From NCBI GenBank assembly GCA_017882205.1, contig JADGPY010000001.1, positions 1 through 10,681 on the forward strand: a stretch of 10,681 nucleotides of DNA. Reading direction: 5' to 3'. The notes under the pieces were generated by a model that saw only the letters and a list, made by a program, of their open reading frames with translations, ran no database searches and was not told the DNA's origin. The position numbers and the translations under genes are program-made. Below are positions 1 through 7,522 of this stretch, piece after piece. How positions within the stretch are numbered: the stretch's first letter is position 1; each line of letters starts with the position of its first letter. Source of the stretch: Chitinophagaceae bacterium (lineage in GTDB: Bacteria > Bacteroidota > Bacteroidia > Chitinophagales > Chitinophagaceae).

Positions 1-61
1 GATGTTGACACATATGTCTAACGCAGGCAATAACGCATTGAACATTGACACAAGAGAATGA
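1..61 (+). CDS. 3' end of an unidentified upstream gene (partial)
   Basis: One plus-strand frame is open from the window edge and ends with TGA at 59-61, overlapping the ATG of the next gene as ATGA. The visible tail ends in NALNIDTRE. Too little is present to recognise a family. The ATGA overlap, a junction used twice more in this window, is the main reason to believe it is coding. Another frame stops at 19-21 and could be the true gene end instead, so the call is tentative. Confidence 0.4.
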   Translation, partial: MLTHMSNAGNNALNIDTRE

Positions 62-705
62 ACCATCTATATTTCATAAGCGGATTCGGATCAGATGAAA
101 AGGTGTTTTCAAAATTGATCTTAAAAGATCACGAAGTTCATTTCATACAATGGTTGATTCCTGTAAACAAAGAATCGCTACACGACTATGCTAAAAGGAT
201 GGCTGCCCAGATTGAGGACGATGCCCCGGTACTTATCGGCTTATCATTTGGCGGAATGATGTGTATTGAAATTGCCAAGCAAATTCCAACCAAGGCAGTG
301 ATCCTGATTTCAAGTATTAAGTCGTTTAAAGAAATGCCCTTTTGGATGAGACTTGCAGGTACAACAGGCATCCACCATCTTATCCCATTGAAATCATTTA
401 AATTAATCGAACCCATTGAAAACTATAACCTGGGATTAGAAACCGGGGAGGAGAAAGAAATGGTCTCTGCCTATCGCAAAAACATCAATCAAAAGTACTC
501 TAACTGGGCTATTCATGTCATCCTAACCTGGAAAAATGTATGGAAACCGAAAAAGTTATTTCACATTCATGGAAAAAGGGACCGGATGTTCCCGATCGGA
601 AAAATAAAAGCTGATGTAGTTATTCCGACCGGTGGACATATGATGATAATGAATAGAGCCGCAGAAGTGAATGAAGCACTAAATAAAATCTTAGCAACCT
701 TATAA
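58..705 (+). CDS. small alpha/beta-hydrolase fold protein
   Basis: This 215-residue protein has the landmarks of an alpha/beta hydrolase: an oxyanion-side loop FISGFGSDEKVF (residues 6-17), the nucleophile elbow GLSFGG with Ser63, a probable acid Asp175 in HGKRDRMFP, and a probable catalytic His194 in PTGGHMM. The triad order and spacing fit the fold. The lid region (about 90-160) is short. No signal peptide is seen, so it is probably cytoplasmic. The family covers esterases, thioesterases, lactonases and others, and the substrate cannot be read from the sequence. The ATG start overlaps the stop of an upstream frame (ATGA), suggesting translational coupling. It ends 93 bp before lepB, and the intervening terminator and promoter candidates suggest it is not part of the lepB unit. 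Confidence 0.85.
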   Translation: MNHLYFISGFGSDEKVFSKLILKDHEVHFIQWLIPVNKESLHDYAKRMAAQIEDDAPVLIGLSFGGMMCIEIAKQIPTKAVILISSIKSFKEMPFWMRLAGTTGIHHLIPLKSFKLIEPIENYNLGLETGEEKEMVSAYRKNINQKYSNWAIHVILTWKNVWKPKKLFHIHGKRDRMFPIGKIKADVVIPTGGHMMIMNRAAEVNEALNKILATL

Positions 706-722
706 TTCGCTTGTGTTAAACT

Positions 723-750
723 AATGATAACAATTATCTGTCATTTTTTT
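723..750 (+). terminator. weak intrinsic terminator candidate after the first hydrolase
   Basis: Eighteen bases after the hydrolase stop, arms AATGA (723-727) and TCATT (741-745) can pair, with a nested TAA/TTA pairing inside, and the 3' arm runs straight into seven T residues (744-750). The stem is AT-rich and interrupted, so it would be weak. The T tract also lies close to where a -33 element for the lepB promoter would be. Confidence 0.35.
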
Positions 751-769
751 ACTAACTCATTTAATATGG

Positions 770-777
770 TACTTTTG
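770..777 (+). promoter_or_regulatory. Bacteroidota-type -7 promoter element for lepB-cdd
   Basis: TACTTTTG matches the Bacteroidota sigma-ABfr -7 consensus TAnnTTTG exactly. It sits 21 bp before the lepB ATG, which predicts a short 5' leader. The region about 20 bp upstream is a T run without a clear TTG, so the -33 element is poor. Together with the upstream hairpin it suggests that lepB starts its own transcription unit. Confidence 0.5.
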
Positions 778-798
778 TCCGCATTAAAAACCTAAACT

Positions 799-2334
799 AT
801 GCTTTTTTCGATACTTCTGGTTTTCTACATTTTACGGTTGATTGGATTGTACGGTATGTTTGAAAAAGCAGGGATGAAGGGATGGAAAGCCCTGGTACCG
901 TTATACAACACATGGTGCATGATCGAAAAAATGCAGCTAAACAAAATATGGTTTTTCCTACAGCTCATTCCAGTTGTCGGGTTTTTCATTAATATATGGA
1001 TTTATATAAAGTTTGTTGAGTTCTTCGGACGATTTTCTGTTCTGGCCCATGGTGCCACTGCATTAATTCCATTTATTTATTTGCCCTATCTGGGATTTTC
1101 AAAAAATGAACGATTTGCCGGAGTTGCAGTAGTAAACAATTATAAAAAATCAGTTGCAAGGGAATGGATCGATGCGGCTGTTTTTGCTATAGTTGCTGCC
1201 ACCTTAATTCGTACATTTATTTTTGAGGCATATACAATCCCAACCCCCTCAATGGAGAAGACTTTATTGGTTAATGACTTTCTTTTTGTTAGCAAATTCA
1301 GCTATGGTCCACGAATACCAAATACACCATTAGCAATGCCTTTTGTTCACCATACCATCCCATATTTTAATATAAAATCCTATGTTGAATGGATCCATAT
1401 ACCTTATACAAGATGGTTTGCAAGCCCGGTTAAAAGAAATGATGTAGTGGTCTTTAATTTCCCGGTTAATGATACATTGATAAATGATGAGGTGAATTTT
1501 GGTTCCCGGACAACATATTACCAGGAGATACAAAGACGTATGTTGATGGATCATGTTACTGAAGAGGAAGCCCGCTCAAGGGTTTGGGATGATTATCATG
1601 ACATCATTATTTCAAGGCCGGTAGACAAAAGGGAGAATTTTATCAAGCGTTGTGTGGCAATTGCAGGTGATACTTTGCAGATAAAGAATATGGAGTTATA
1701 CATCAACGGAGTAAAACAGTCGTTTCCCGCACAACATGAATTCAAATATATGGTTACTACAACCGCTCCTCTTGATCCTGATGAAATGGTAAAGATTGGT
1801 ATCAAGTTCTATCCTGATGATGTTGATAAAAATGAAGTAACCTTGCGCCAGAATAACCTGTACGAAGTAAATATGACAGATGGTGAAAAAGACCAGTTGA
1901 GTAAAATGCCAGTGGTAAAAGAAATAAAACCGCTGATCCATGAGCCAAGCGAAGAAAATTTATTCGTATTCCCCTACGTTGCGTCTTATAACTGGTCAGA
2001 AGATAATTATGGACCAATGTGGATTCCTAAAAAAGGGGCCACTATTTCTTTGACTCCCGACAATGTTATTCGTTATAAAAGATCTATTGCCGTCTATGAA
2101 AACAACAAATTTGAAGAGCGCAATGGTAAATATTTCATTAATGATAAAGAAGAAACAAGTTATACTTTTAAAATGAATTATTACTGGATGATGGGCGATA
2201 ACCGTCATAACTCATTAGATAGTAGGTTCTGGGGATTTGTTCCAGAAGATCACATTGTAGGCAAAGCTTCACTCATCTGGTTTAGCTGGGATGCAGGACC
2301 TCGTTGGAACAGACTTTTCAAAAAAATACAATGA
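799..2334 (+). CDS. lepB: signal peptidase I with extra N-terminal membrane domain
   Basis: This membrane serine protease cuts signal peptides from exported preproteins (family S26). Residues 1-110 form a hydrophobic, multi-helix domain with GMKGWKALVPLYN (25-37) and LQLIPVVGFFINIW (54-67), resembling the DUF5684-type domain. The protease starts with a membrane anchor at about 122-142. Box B PTPSMEKTL carries the nucleophile Ser151, box C is around RNDVVVFNFP (213-222), box D RENFIKRCVAIAGD carries the general base Lys283, and box E GDNRHNSLDSR spans 466-476. Long insertions between these boxes (about 223-275 and 295-460) give 511 residues, against 324 in E. coli, as is usual in Bacteroidota. 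The active-site residues are intact. The stop overlaps the cdd start as ATGA. A TAnnTTTG promoter lies just upstream. Confidence 0.96.
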   Translation: MLFSILLVFYILRLIGLYGMFEKAGMKGWKALVPLYNTWCMIEKMQLNKIWFFLQLIPVVGFFINIWIYIKFVEFFGRFSVLAHGATALIPFIYLPYLGFSKNERFAGVAVVNNYKKSVAREWIDAAVFAIVAATLIRTFIFEAYTIPTPSMEKTLLVNDFLFVSKFSYGPRIPNTPLAMPFVHHTIPYFNIKSYVEWIHIPYTRWFASPVKRNDVVVFNFPVNDTLINDEVNFGSRTTYYQEIQRRMLMDHVTEEEARSRVWDDYHDIIISRPVDKRENFIKRCVAIAGDTLQIKNMELYINGVKQSFPAQHEFKYMVTTTAPLDPDEMVKIGIKFYPDDVDKNEVTLRQNNLYEVNMTDGEKDQLSKMPVVKEIKPLIHEPSEENLFVFPYVASYNWSEDNYGPMWIPKKGATISLTPDNVIRYKRSIAVYENNKFEERNGKYFINDKEETSYTFKMNYYWMMGDNRHNSLDSRFWGFVPEDHIVGKASLIWFSWDAGPRWNRLFKKIQ

Positions 2335-2816
2335 GTAAAGAGCAATATAATTTCACATTTGAGTTATACGATTCATCGGATGATCTTACCCAGCAAGATT
2401 CCTGGCTTCTTAGTGAAGCGAGATCCGTTACTCAATTCGCTTATGCTCCTTATTCCAATTTCAATGTTGGGGCAGCTGCACGCCTTGTAAATGGAGAAAT
2501 TGTAACTGGTACAAACCAGGAAAACGCTTCCTATCCTGCAGGGTTATGCGCTGAAAGAGTATTATTATCAGCTGCCTCATCGCTATATCCTGGCATTGCA
2601 ATTGAAACAATGGCGATCAGTTATAATAATCTACAAGGAAAAAGCGATAAGCCGGTAAGCCCTTGTGGTATCTGCAGGCAAACCCTGACAGAATTTCAAC
2701 AAAGAACTCAACACCCTATTCGGATAATCCTGGGTGGAATAGAAGGGCCAGTGCAGTTAATCGAAAATGCGGAGCATCTCCTCCCGTTCTGTTTTGGATC
2801 AAATGATCTTACTTAA
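2331..2816 (+). CDS. cdd: cytidine deaminase
   Basis: The enzyme deaminates cytidine and deoxycytidine to uridine and deoxyuridine in pyrimidine salvage. The 161-residue product fits the small CDA class, usually tetrameric. Visible motifs are APYSNFNVGAA (39-49, substrate-binding), NASYPAGLCAERVLL with zinc ligand Cys73 and catalytic Glu75, and PCGIC with zinc ligands Cys112 and Cys115. The tail ends in the family-typical LLPFCF. I chose the ATG at 2331 because it overlaps the lepB stop as ATGA; a TTG at 2304 in the same frame lies inside lepB and adds nine residues with no family counterpart. Translation is probably coupled to lepB. No strong Shine-Dalgarno is visible. Its last 8 bp overlap the end of the convergent gene. 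Confidence 0.95.
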   Translation: MSKEQYNFTFELYDSSDDLTQQDSWLLSEARSVTQFAYAPYSNFNVGAAARLVNGEIVTGTNQENASYPAGLCAERVLLSAASSLYPGIAIETMAISYNNLQGKSDKPVSPCGICRQTLTEFQQRTQHPIRIILGGIEGPVQLIENAEHLLPFCFGSNDLT

Positions 2817-3984
2817 TTATTTTTTTGTACGTAACCCGGTATATCAATCCGTTATAATCATCACTTACCAATAAAGAGCCATCTTCCATTTGTTGTACAT
2901 CTACAGGCCTTCCTTTGGTGGGACCATCCGGATGTAGCCATCCTTCGGCAAACTGCCTATACCCGCTCACTTTATTGTTAGTATCAAGCATTGCAACCGA
3001 CACACGATAACCAATTGGTGTACTTCTGTTCCAACTGCCATGTTCAGCTATAAAAATTGCATGTTTGTACTCTTTAGGGAACATATTGCCCGTATAGAAA
3101 CGCATTCCCAGGGCCGCAACATGCGGTCCTAGAAATAGTATCGGAGGAGTATAATCTGTACAATTTTTTCCTTTCCCATATTCAGGATCCAGGGTATTTC
3201 CCTGGTGACAATAAGGAAAGCCAAAATGCATACCTTTTTGAGGCGCTTTATTTAATTCATCATTTGGCATATCATCGCCCATATTATCCCTACCATTATC
3301 TGTAAACCATAATTCTTTGTTTGCAGGATTCCAATCGAAGCCAACAGTATTTCGTATACCACGTGCAAATATTTCCATTCCAGTACCATCTGGGTTAATT
3401 CTTGTTATAGATGCATATATAGGATTTTCCTGATCGCAAATATTACAGGGTGCACCTACTGGTACATATAATTTCCCATCCGGTCCAAATGCTATAAATT
3501 TCCAACCGTGATGTTTATCTGAAGGATATTTATCGTACACTATTACAGGCTTTGGAGGCCTTGCAAGATTTGCTTCAATATTATCCAATCGATAGATCGT
3601 CGAAATGGCTGCTATAAATAGGCTGCCATTACGAAAAGCAACTCCGTTAGGTGTATTCAGATCATTTGCAATGGTAAATACCTTATCTGCCTTACCATCA
3701 TGATTCTCATCACGGACAGCATACACTTTATCACCCATGGTGCCTACGAATAACGTACCCCCAGGGCTTAGTGCCAGGCTCCGTGCTCCGGGTACCTTTG
3801 CAAATATGCTTATTGTAAAACCCGGAGGAAGTTTAATTTGAGTTAGATCAAAATCTGTGTTATCAGACTTTTTCGAAACATCTACTTGTGCATTGTTGAA
3901 GGCTGCATTATTACAACCGGTGATAATACAAATAGAGAGCAGTTTGACCCAGAAATATTTATTCCTATTGAAAGTAGATTGCAT
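2809..3984 (-). CDS. PQQ-type sugar (glucose/sorbosone) dehydrogenase-like lipoprotein
   Basis: This 391-residue protein begins with a lipoprotein signal: basic N-terminus, hydrophobic VKLLSICIITG and lipobox ITGC with Cys24. The rest (about 48-387) is a glucose/sorbosone dehydrogenase beta-propeller. It contains LPPGFTISIFAK (52-63), a His-rich HHGWKFIAFGPDGKLYVPVG (158-177) that holds the position of the catalytic His in soluble glucose dehydrogenase, GIRNTVGFDW (209-218), FTDNGRDNMGDD (227-238), FIAEHGSWNR (311-320) and the closing GRPVDVQQMEDGSLLVSDD (358-376). Family members bind PQQ and Ca2+ and oxidise sugars in the periplasm, but the substrate here is unknown. The residues after Cys24 (NNAAFNN) lack the acidic Bacteroidota surface-export signal, suggesting it stays periplasm-facing. 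Its 3' end overlaps cdd tail-to-tail by 8 bp. Confidence 0.85.
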   Translation of the reverse strand: MQSTFNRNKYFWVKLLSICIITGCNNAAFNNAQVDVSKKSDNTDFDLTQIKLPPGFTISIFAKVPGARSLALSPGGTLFVGTMGDKVYAVRDENHDGKADKVFTIANDLNTPNGVAFRNGSLFIAAISTIYRLDNIEANLARPPKPVIVYDKYPSDKHHGWKFIAFGPDGKLYVPVGAPCNICDQENPIYASITRINPDGTGMEIFARGIRNTVGFDWNPANKELWFTDNGRDNMGDDMPNDELNKAPQKGMHFGFPYCHQGNTLDPEYGKGKNCTDYTPPILFLGPHVAALGMRFYTGNMFPKEYKHAIFIAEHGSWNRSTPIGYRVSVAMLDTNNKVSGYRQFAEGWLHPDGPTKGRPVDVQQMEDGSLLVSDDYNGLIYRVTYKKIIK

Positions 3985-4022
3985 ATAATATATTTTATTA
4001 ATTGATCAAAACGATGAGGTAT

Positions 4023-4047
4023 AAAATTAAGCATTTGATGCATTAAT
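4023..4047 (-). terminator. AT-rich hairpin with short T tract after the SirB1-like gene
   Basis: On the minus strand, arms of about 9-10 nt (4047-4038 and 4034-4026) pair around a CAA loop with one bulged base, and the 3' arm continues into a short T run (4026-4023). It lies 26 bp past the stop of the SirB1-like gene and before the dehydrogenase start, so it may be a weak terminator separating them. The GCAT/ATGC core could equally be a small operator for the dehydrogenase gene. Confidence 0.35.
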
Positions 4048-4072
4048 TACCGTACCAATGTTATATGATAAA

Positions 4073-4942
4073 TTATTCTTCGAGTAATGAAGCCAGGTAT
4101 ATAAGATCTTTTTGCTTATACCTGTTTTTGTCATCGTCAAAACATTTGGCTAATTCTTCCAAAAGGTATTGAATGATACGTTTTTTGCTAAGTTGTTTGA
4201 AATATGATGGGGTTGGAGGTACAGAAATGCGTTTGAAATAATTCTCTACATCCTTATGTGTATAGATCTGCCCATTAAGTGGATCGATGTAGAAATTTAT
4301 TTTACTTCCTATATGTCCTGTAGGATTGGGAAAATCGTAATCCACTTCAAAGTAACCAAGAATAAACTGCTTTGGGATATTGATTGCCTTAACTGGCAGA
4401 TCAAGCAGTTCACCAAGGATCAGGTACAGGACACCATTTGCGATGCCATTGCCTTTTTTTGATTCAAGTATCTTATTAATAAAAAAGTCCTCGGGAATAT
4501 CATAGGCAACTTCTGCACCTTTCAATTTATAATAGTTGTACAATATTCCTGTAACCACATTAATTTGTTCCAGGGGAGTAAGATAACTGTTCAACTCAAG
4601 CCAGATATTGCGCCTGATTTTTTCGAGTTCCTGTAAAACCACATTGACCATCATGTCTGGATATTGGTACCTGGCTACCAATAAGGCCCCTTGCAATAAG
4701 TCTGCTGAGCCATCTTTCCAATTCACAAAATCTTCAATAAGATCGCGAAAATGAAGTTTATGGATCAATGATTCTATTCTTTCCTGTACTTCCTCGTTTG
4801 GTGTTGTTTCCCATAAATGCTCGAGATTGGGAATGATAGCCCTTCCCAGAGAAACAATTTTTTCGCTCACTGTATTAAATACCTCTTCATCCGGATCATC
4901 GATCAGGTGAAACAGTGCAGATATTTCTTTATCTTCCTGCAT
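4073..4942 (-). CDS. SirB1/transglutaminase-like family protein
   Basis: This 289-residue protein resembles the SirB1 family (transglutaminase-like core 2). Residues 1-65 are helical and HEAT-like, with LIDDPDEEVFNTVSEKIVSL (13-32) and EEVQERIESLIHKL (50-63). The core runs about 80-235: a helical region with PLEQINVVTGILYNYY (123-138), then NKILESKKGNGIANGVLYLI (156-175), LPVKAINIPKQFILGYF (182-198) and INFYIDPLNGQIY (215-227). The usual papain-like catalytic residues are not evident: no Cys lies in the core helix, and Gln192 occupies the place where relatives carry His (PGHFL). It is therefore probably a non-catalytic or altered member. No signal peptide is seen. It follows topA by 19 bp on the same strand, implying co-transcription. 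The cellular role is unknown. Confidence 0.8.
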   Translation of the reverse strand: MQEDKEISALFHLIDDPDEEVFNTVSEKIVSLGRAIIPNLEHLWETTPNEEVQERIESLIHKLHFRDLIEDFVNWKDGSADLLQGALLVARYQYPDMMVNVVLQELEKIRRNIWLELNSYLTPLEQINVVTGILYNYYKLKGAEVAYDIPEDFFINKILESKKGNGIANGVLYLILGELLDLPVKAINIPKQFILGYFEVDYDFPNPTGHIGSKINFYIDPLNGQIYTHKDVENYFKRISVPPTPSYFKQLSKKRIIQYLLEELAKCFDDDKNRYKQKDLIYLASLLEE

Positions 4943-4949
4943 ATTAAAC

Positions 4950-4976
4950 CAGTTTTAAGAACTAAAAACTGTTCTT
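4950..4976 (-). promoter_or_regulatory. two mutually exclusive hairpins at the topA stop/next start
   Basis: Read on the minus strand, AAGAAC (4976-4971) can pair with GTTCTT (4962-4957), enclosing the topA stop region. Alternatively CAGTTTT (4971-4965) can pair with AAAACTG (4956-4950). The arms interleave, so only one can form. The second lies immediately before the downstream start codon at 4942. This could tune translation of the SirB1-like gene after topA, or it could be chance in AT-rich DNA. Confidence 0.3.
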
Positions 4977-7310
4977 CCTTTTCCTTGTCTTCTTAGGTGG
5001 GTTAGCTTTAAGATGTTCAATGATCGCTTTTACTTCCTCGATTGTAAGATCCGCAGCTTTCTCCTGCTGTTCCTTAGTAAGTTTAAAATTTCGTAACCCT
5101 TGTTTAATATACGCGCCATAGGGGCCTTTAAGTATTTGGATCTTTTCTTTCTCAAATACTTTTAGTGTTCTTTCATCTTTAGCAGTTCGCTTTTCAGCAA
5201 TCATCGGTGCGATTTGTTCCAGATCAATAGTATAAGGATCCATTTCCTTATTCAAAGAATAAAACTTCTTATTATGAGAAGCATAAGGACCAAATCTTCC
5301 AATGTTTACAAGTACATCGTCACCTTCAAATTGACCAATGTTCCGGGGTAATTTAAAAAGCTCAAGTGCTTCTTCAAGTGTAATTGTCTCAATGCTTTGC
5401 TGAGGCTTTAGTTTAGCAAACTTAGGCTTCTCCTCATCTTCCTGTGCTCCGATTTGAACCATTGGACCATACCTACCCATTCTTGCGATAATGGGTTTTT
5501 TACTCACTGGATCTGTTCCTAATTCTCTTTCTCCCTTGGCACGATCTGCATTCTCAAGGGTATGTTCTACATCTTCATGAAATGGCTTATAAAAATCACC
5601 TACCATTTTTCCCCACTGCTGCTTTCCTTCAGCGATCTTATCGAACTCTTCTTCAATGTTTGCCGTGAATGAATAATCCATCACTTCATTAAAATGCTGG
5701 CTGAGAAAATCGGTTACTACCAGGCCCAGATCTGTTGGAAAAAGCTTGTTTTTTTCAGCTCCGGTAATTTCACTTGAAGTAATTTTTATTATGGATTCAT
5801 CCTTAAGCTTAAGGATTCTTAATTCTCTTTTCGTACCTTCTTTCTCTCGTTTTTCAACATAGTTCCTTTTTACGATAGTGCTGATCGTTGGTGCATAGGT
5901 GCTTGGCCGTCCAATGCCAAGTTCTTCCAATTTCTTTACAAGGGAAGCTTCGGTATATCTTGCTGTTGGTCGGGTAAATCTTTCAATTGCAGACATCTCT
6001 TCAAAGCCAAGTTTTTGACCAACAGTCAGATTCGGAAGCCGGCTTTCCTGTATGGTAGCAGTTCCATCTATTTCATCATCATCATTACTTTCTGAATAAA
6101 CTTTTAAAAAGCCATCAAATTTCATAACTTCACCCGAAGCAGTTAGTTCTTCATTATTTGTACTGATATTTATTTTGGCAATTGTCTTTTCAAGTATTGC
6201 ATCACTCATCTGGCTGGCAATTGTCCTTTTCCAGATCAGTTCATAAAGGCGTCGCGTATCTGCATCATCGTCTGTGCTATTTTGAATGAAAGTAGGACGA
6301 ATGGCTTCGTGTGCTTCCTGGGCGCTTTCATTTTTATTTTTATATGCACGAGGTTGTAAATAGGCATCACCGAAGCTTTTGTTAATTTCAGTCTTAATAT
6401 CCTCCAAAGCGGTTTCACTTAAACTTACACTATCCGTTCGCATATAACTAATCTTCCCACTCTCATATAATTTCTGGGCAAGCAGCATGGTCTTACTAAC
6501 GCTGTAACCTAGCTTTCTGCTAGCCTCCTGTTGTAAGGTTGAAGTGGTAAATGGTGCTGCAGGGGTTCTTTTACCAGACTTAACCTGGATGTCCTTAACA
6601 GTATAATCTGCCCCGATACAGCTTTGAAGGAATTTTTCGGCTCCTTCAATTTCATATTTCCTTCCATCTTCTGCCTTGAAGGAAATCGTTTTATTACTGT
6701 TATCAGTAGCCGTAAGTATTGCCTCTACCCTGAAACTGCTGGTGGCTTTAAACTGATTTATTTCTCTTTCCTTTTCTACAATCAGGCGTACCGCAACACT
6801 TTGAACACGGCCAGCGCTTAGACTGCGTTGCATCCCAATTTTTCTCCACAAAACTGGTGATAATTCAAAGCCCACAATTCTGTCTAATACCCTTCTTGCT
6901 TGTTGTGCATTTACAAGGTCCATATTTATGATACGAGGATTCTTTACTGCTCTTTCAATAGCGGATTTGGTAATCTCGTGGAATACAATTCTTTTAGTAG
7001 TTTTTACATCAAGTCCAAGCACTTCTGCAAGATGCCAGCTGATACTTTCACCTTCACGGTCCTCATCCGAGGCGAGCCAAACCTCATCTGCTTTCTTAGC
7101 CAGGGATTTTAATTCCTTTACCACTTTTGATTTTTCTTCCGGCACTTTATAACGAGGTGCAAAATTGTTCTGTATATCTATACCCATATCATCTTTTTCA
7201 AGATCACGGATATGCCCATAACAACTTTTTACTTCAAAATCCGCTCCCAGGATCTTTTCGATCGTCCTGGCTTTTGCAGGAGATTCTACTATTAAAAGGT
7301 TCTTCGCCAT
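4962..7310 (-). CDS. topA: DNA topoisomerase I (type IA)
   Basis: The enzyme relaxes negatively supercoiled DNA by single-strand passage. The 782-residue protein opens with the TOPRIM domain: Glu9 in LLIVESPAKA, and the metal triad Asp82, Asp84, Glu86 in SDEDREGE. The core follows, with NAQQARRVLDRIVGFELSP (134-152), RSLSAGRVQSVAVRL (162-176), the nucleophile Tyr289 in ISYMRTDSV, and LGIGRPSTYAPTI (464-476). The C-terminus lacks Cys4 zinc ribbons. It instead carries topoisomerase C-terminal repeats, seen as MGRYGPMVQIG (611-621), IGRFGPYAS (670-678) and LKGPYGAYIKQG (727-738), and ends in a Lys/Arg-rich tail PPKKTRKRKNSF. That zinc-free layout is common in Bacteroidota. The ATG at 7310 places the conserved MAKNLLIVESPAK at the N-terminus. 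The gene probably leads a two-gene unit with the SirB1-like gene. Confidence 0.97.
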   Translation of the reverse strand: MAKNLLIVESPAKARTIEKILGADFEVKSCYGHIRDLEKDDMGIDIQNNFAPRYKVPEEKSKVVKELKSLAKKADEVWLASDEDREGESISWHLAEVLGLDVKTTKRIVFHEITKSAIERAVKNPRIINMDLVNAQQARRVLDRIVGFELSPVLWRKIGMQRSLSAGRVQSVAVRLIVEKEREINQFKATSSFRVEAILTATDNSNKTISFKAEDGRKYEIEGAEKFLQSCIGADYTVKDIQVKSGKRTPAAPFTTSTLQQEASRKLGYSVSKTMLLAQKLYESGKISYMRTDSVSLSETALEDIKTEINKSFGDAYLQPRAYKNKNESAQEAHEAIRPTFIQNSTDDDADTRRLYELIWKRTIASQMSDAILEKTIAKINISTNNEELTASGEVMKFDGFLKVYSESNDDDEIDGTATIQESRLPNLTVGQKLGFEEMSAIERFTRPTARYTEASLVKKLEELGIGRPSTYAPTISTIVKRNYVEKREKEGTKRELRILKLKDESIIKITSSEITGAEKNKLFPTDLGLVVTDFLSQHFNEVMDYSFTANIEEEFDKIAEGKQQWGKMVGDFYKPFHEDVEHTLENADRAKGERELGTDPVSKKPIIARMGRYGPMVQIGAQEDEEKPKFAKLKPQQSIETITLEEALELFKLPRNIGQFEGDDVLVNIGRFGPYASHNKKFYSLNKEMDPYTIDLEQIAPMIAEKRTAKDERTLKVFEKEKIQILKGPYGAYIKQGLRNFKLTKEQQEKAADLTIEEVKAIIEHLKANPPKKTRKRKNSF

Positions 7311-7360
7311 TCGTTTTTTATTTTATTACCTCTCCCCCAATGTTAGATGAATGCCAGCTA

Positions 7361-7461
7361 TTGCACGCACATTCTCCGATTACATCGGCTTATTTTAGTG
7401 AATATATTCAGGGAGTTTTATATTCCTTCTTATCTCCAAGTATACAACATCGGCTGTGCAA
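7361..7461. repeat. small direct and inverted repeats in the topA leader region
   Basis: Within the topA upstream gap, the perfect inverted repeat CCGAT-TAC-ATCGG lies at 7376-7388. The 9-mer ACATCGGCT occurs at 7382-7390 and again at 7447-7455. TTGCAC (7361-7366) and GTGCAA (7456-7461) form an outer inverted pair. If topA starts near 7476, all of this falls in its untranslated leader. No known riboswitch or binding motif is recognised. Confidence 0.35.
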
Positions 7462-7522
7462 ATTACTCTAAAATTGAAAAATCAAAATTAATTTCATATT
7501 ACTCCTCTTTGTATTGAGTAAT
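7462..7522 (-). promoter_or_regulatory. candidate topA promoter region with repeated ATTACTC motif
   Basis: On the minus strand TAATTTTG (7490-7483) matches the Bacteroidota -7 consensus TAnnTTTG and faces topA, predicting a leader of about 165 nt; no clear -33 element is seen. The candidate is bracketed by the 7-mer ATTACTC (plus-strand reading) at 7462-7468 and 7498-7504, and by its inverse GAGTAAT at 7516-7522. The last two form an inverted repeat with an 11-nt gap, which also lies just past the stop of the neighbouring hydrolase gene and could act as a weak hairpin there. Confidence 0.3.

Noticed and set aside
2304..2330. TTG start extending cytidine deaminase by nine residues
   Set aside because: It lies inside lepB, and the ATG at 2331 forms an ATGA overlap with the lepB stop; the extra residues have no CDA counterpart.
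2797..2826. GATCA-AA-TGATC hairpin followed by a T-rich stretch as a cdd terminator
   Set aside because: The stem is only 5 bp with a 2-nt loop, and the T run begins about 10 nt later, so it is too weak and badly spaced to call.
4007..4014. Promoter for the dehydrogenase gene on the minus strand (TCGTTTTG)
   Set aside because: It has a mismatch at the important A of TAnnTTTG and no -33 element at the right distance.
7127..7471. A 114-codon plus-strand open frame antisense to the start of topA and across the upstream gap
   Set aside because: Over half of it is opposite topA coding sequence, its translation has no family-like features, and it has no convincing promoter or ribosome site. It is best explained as a shadow of topA plus open AT-rich DNA.
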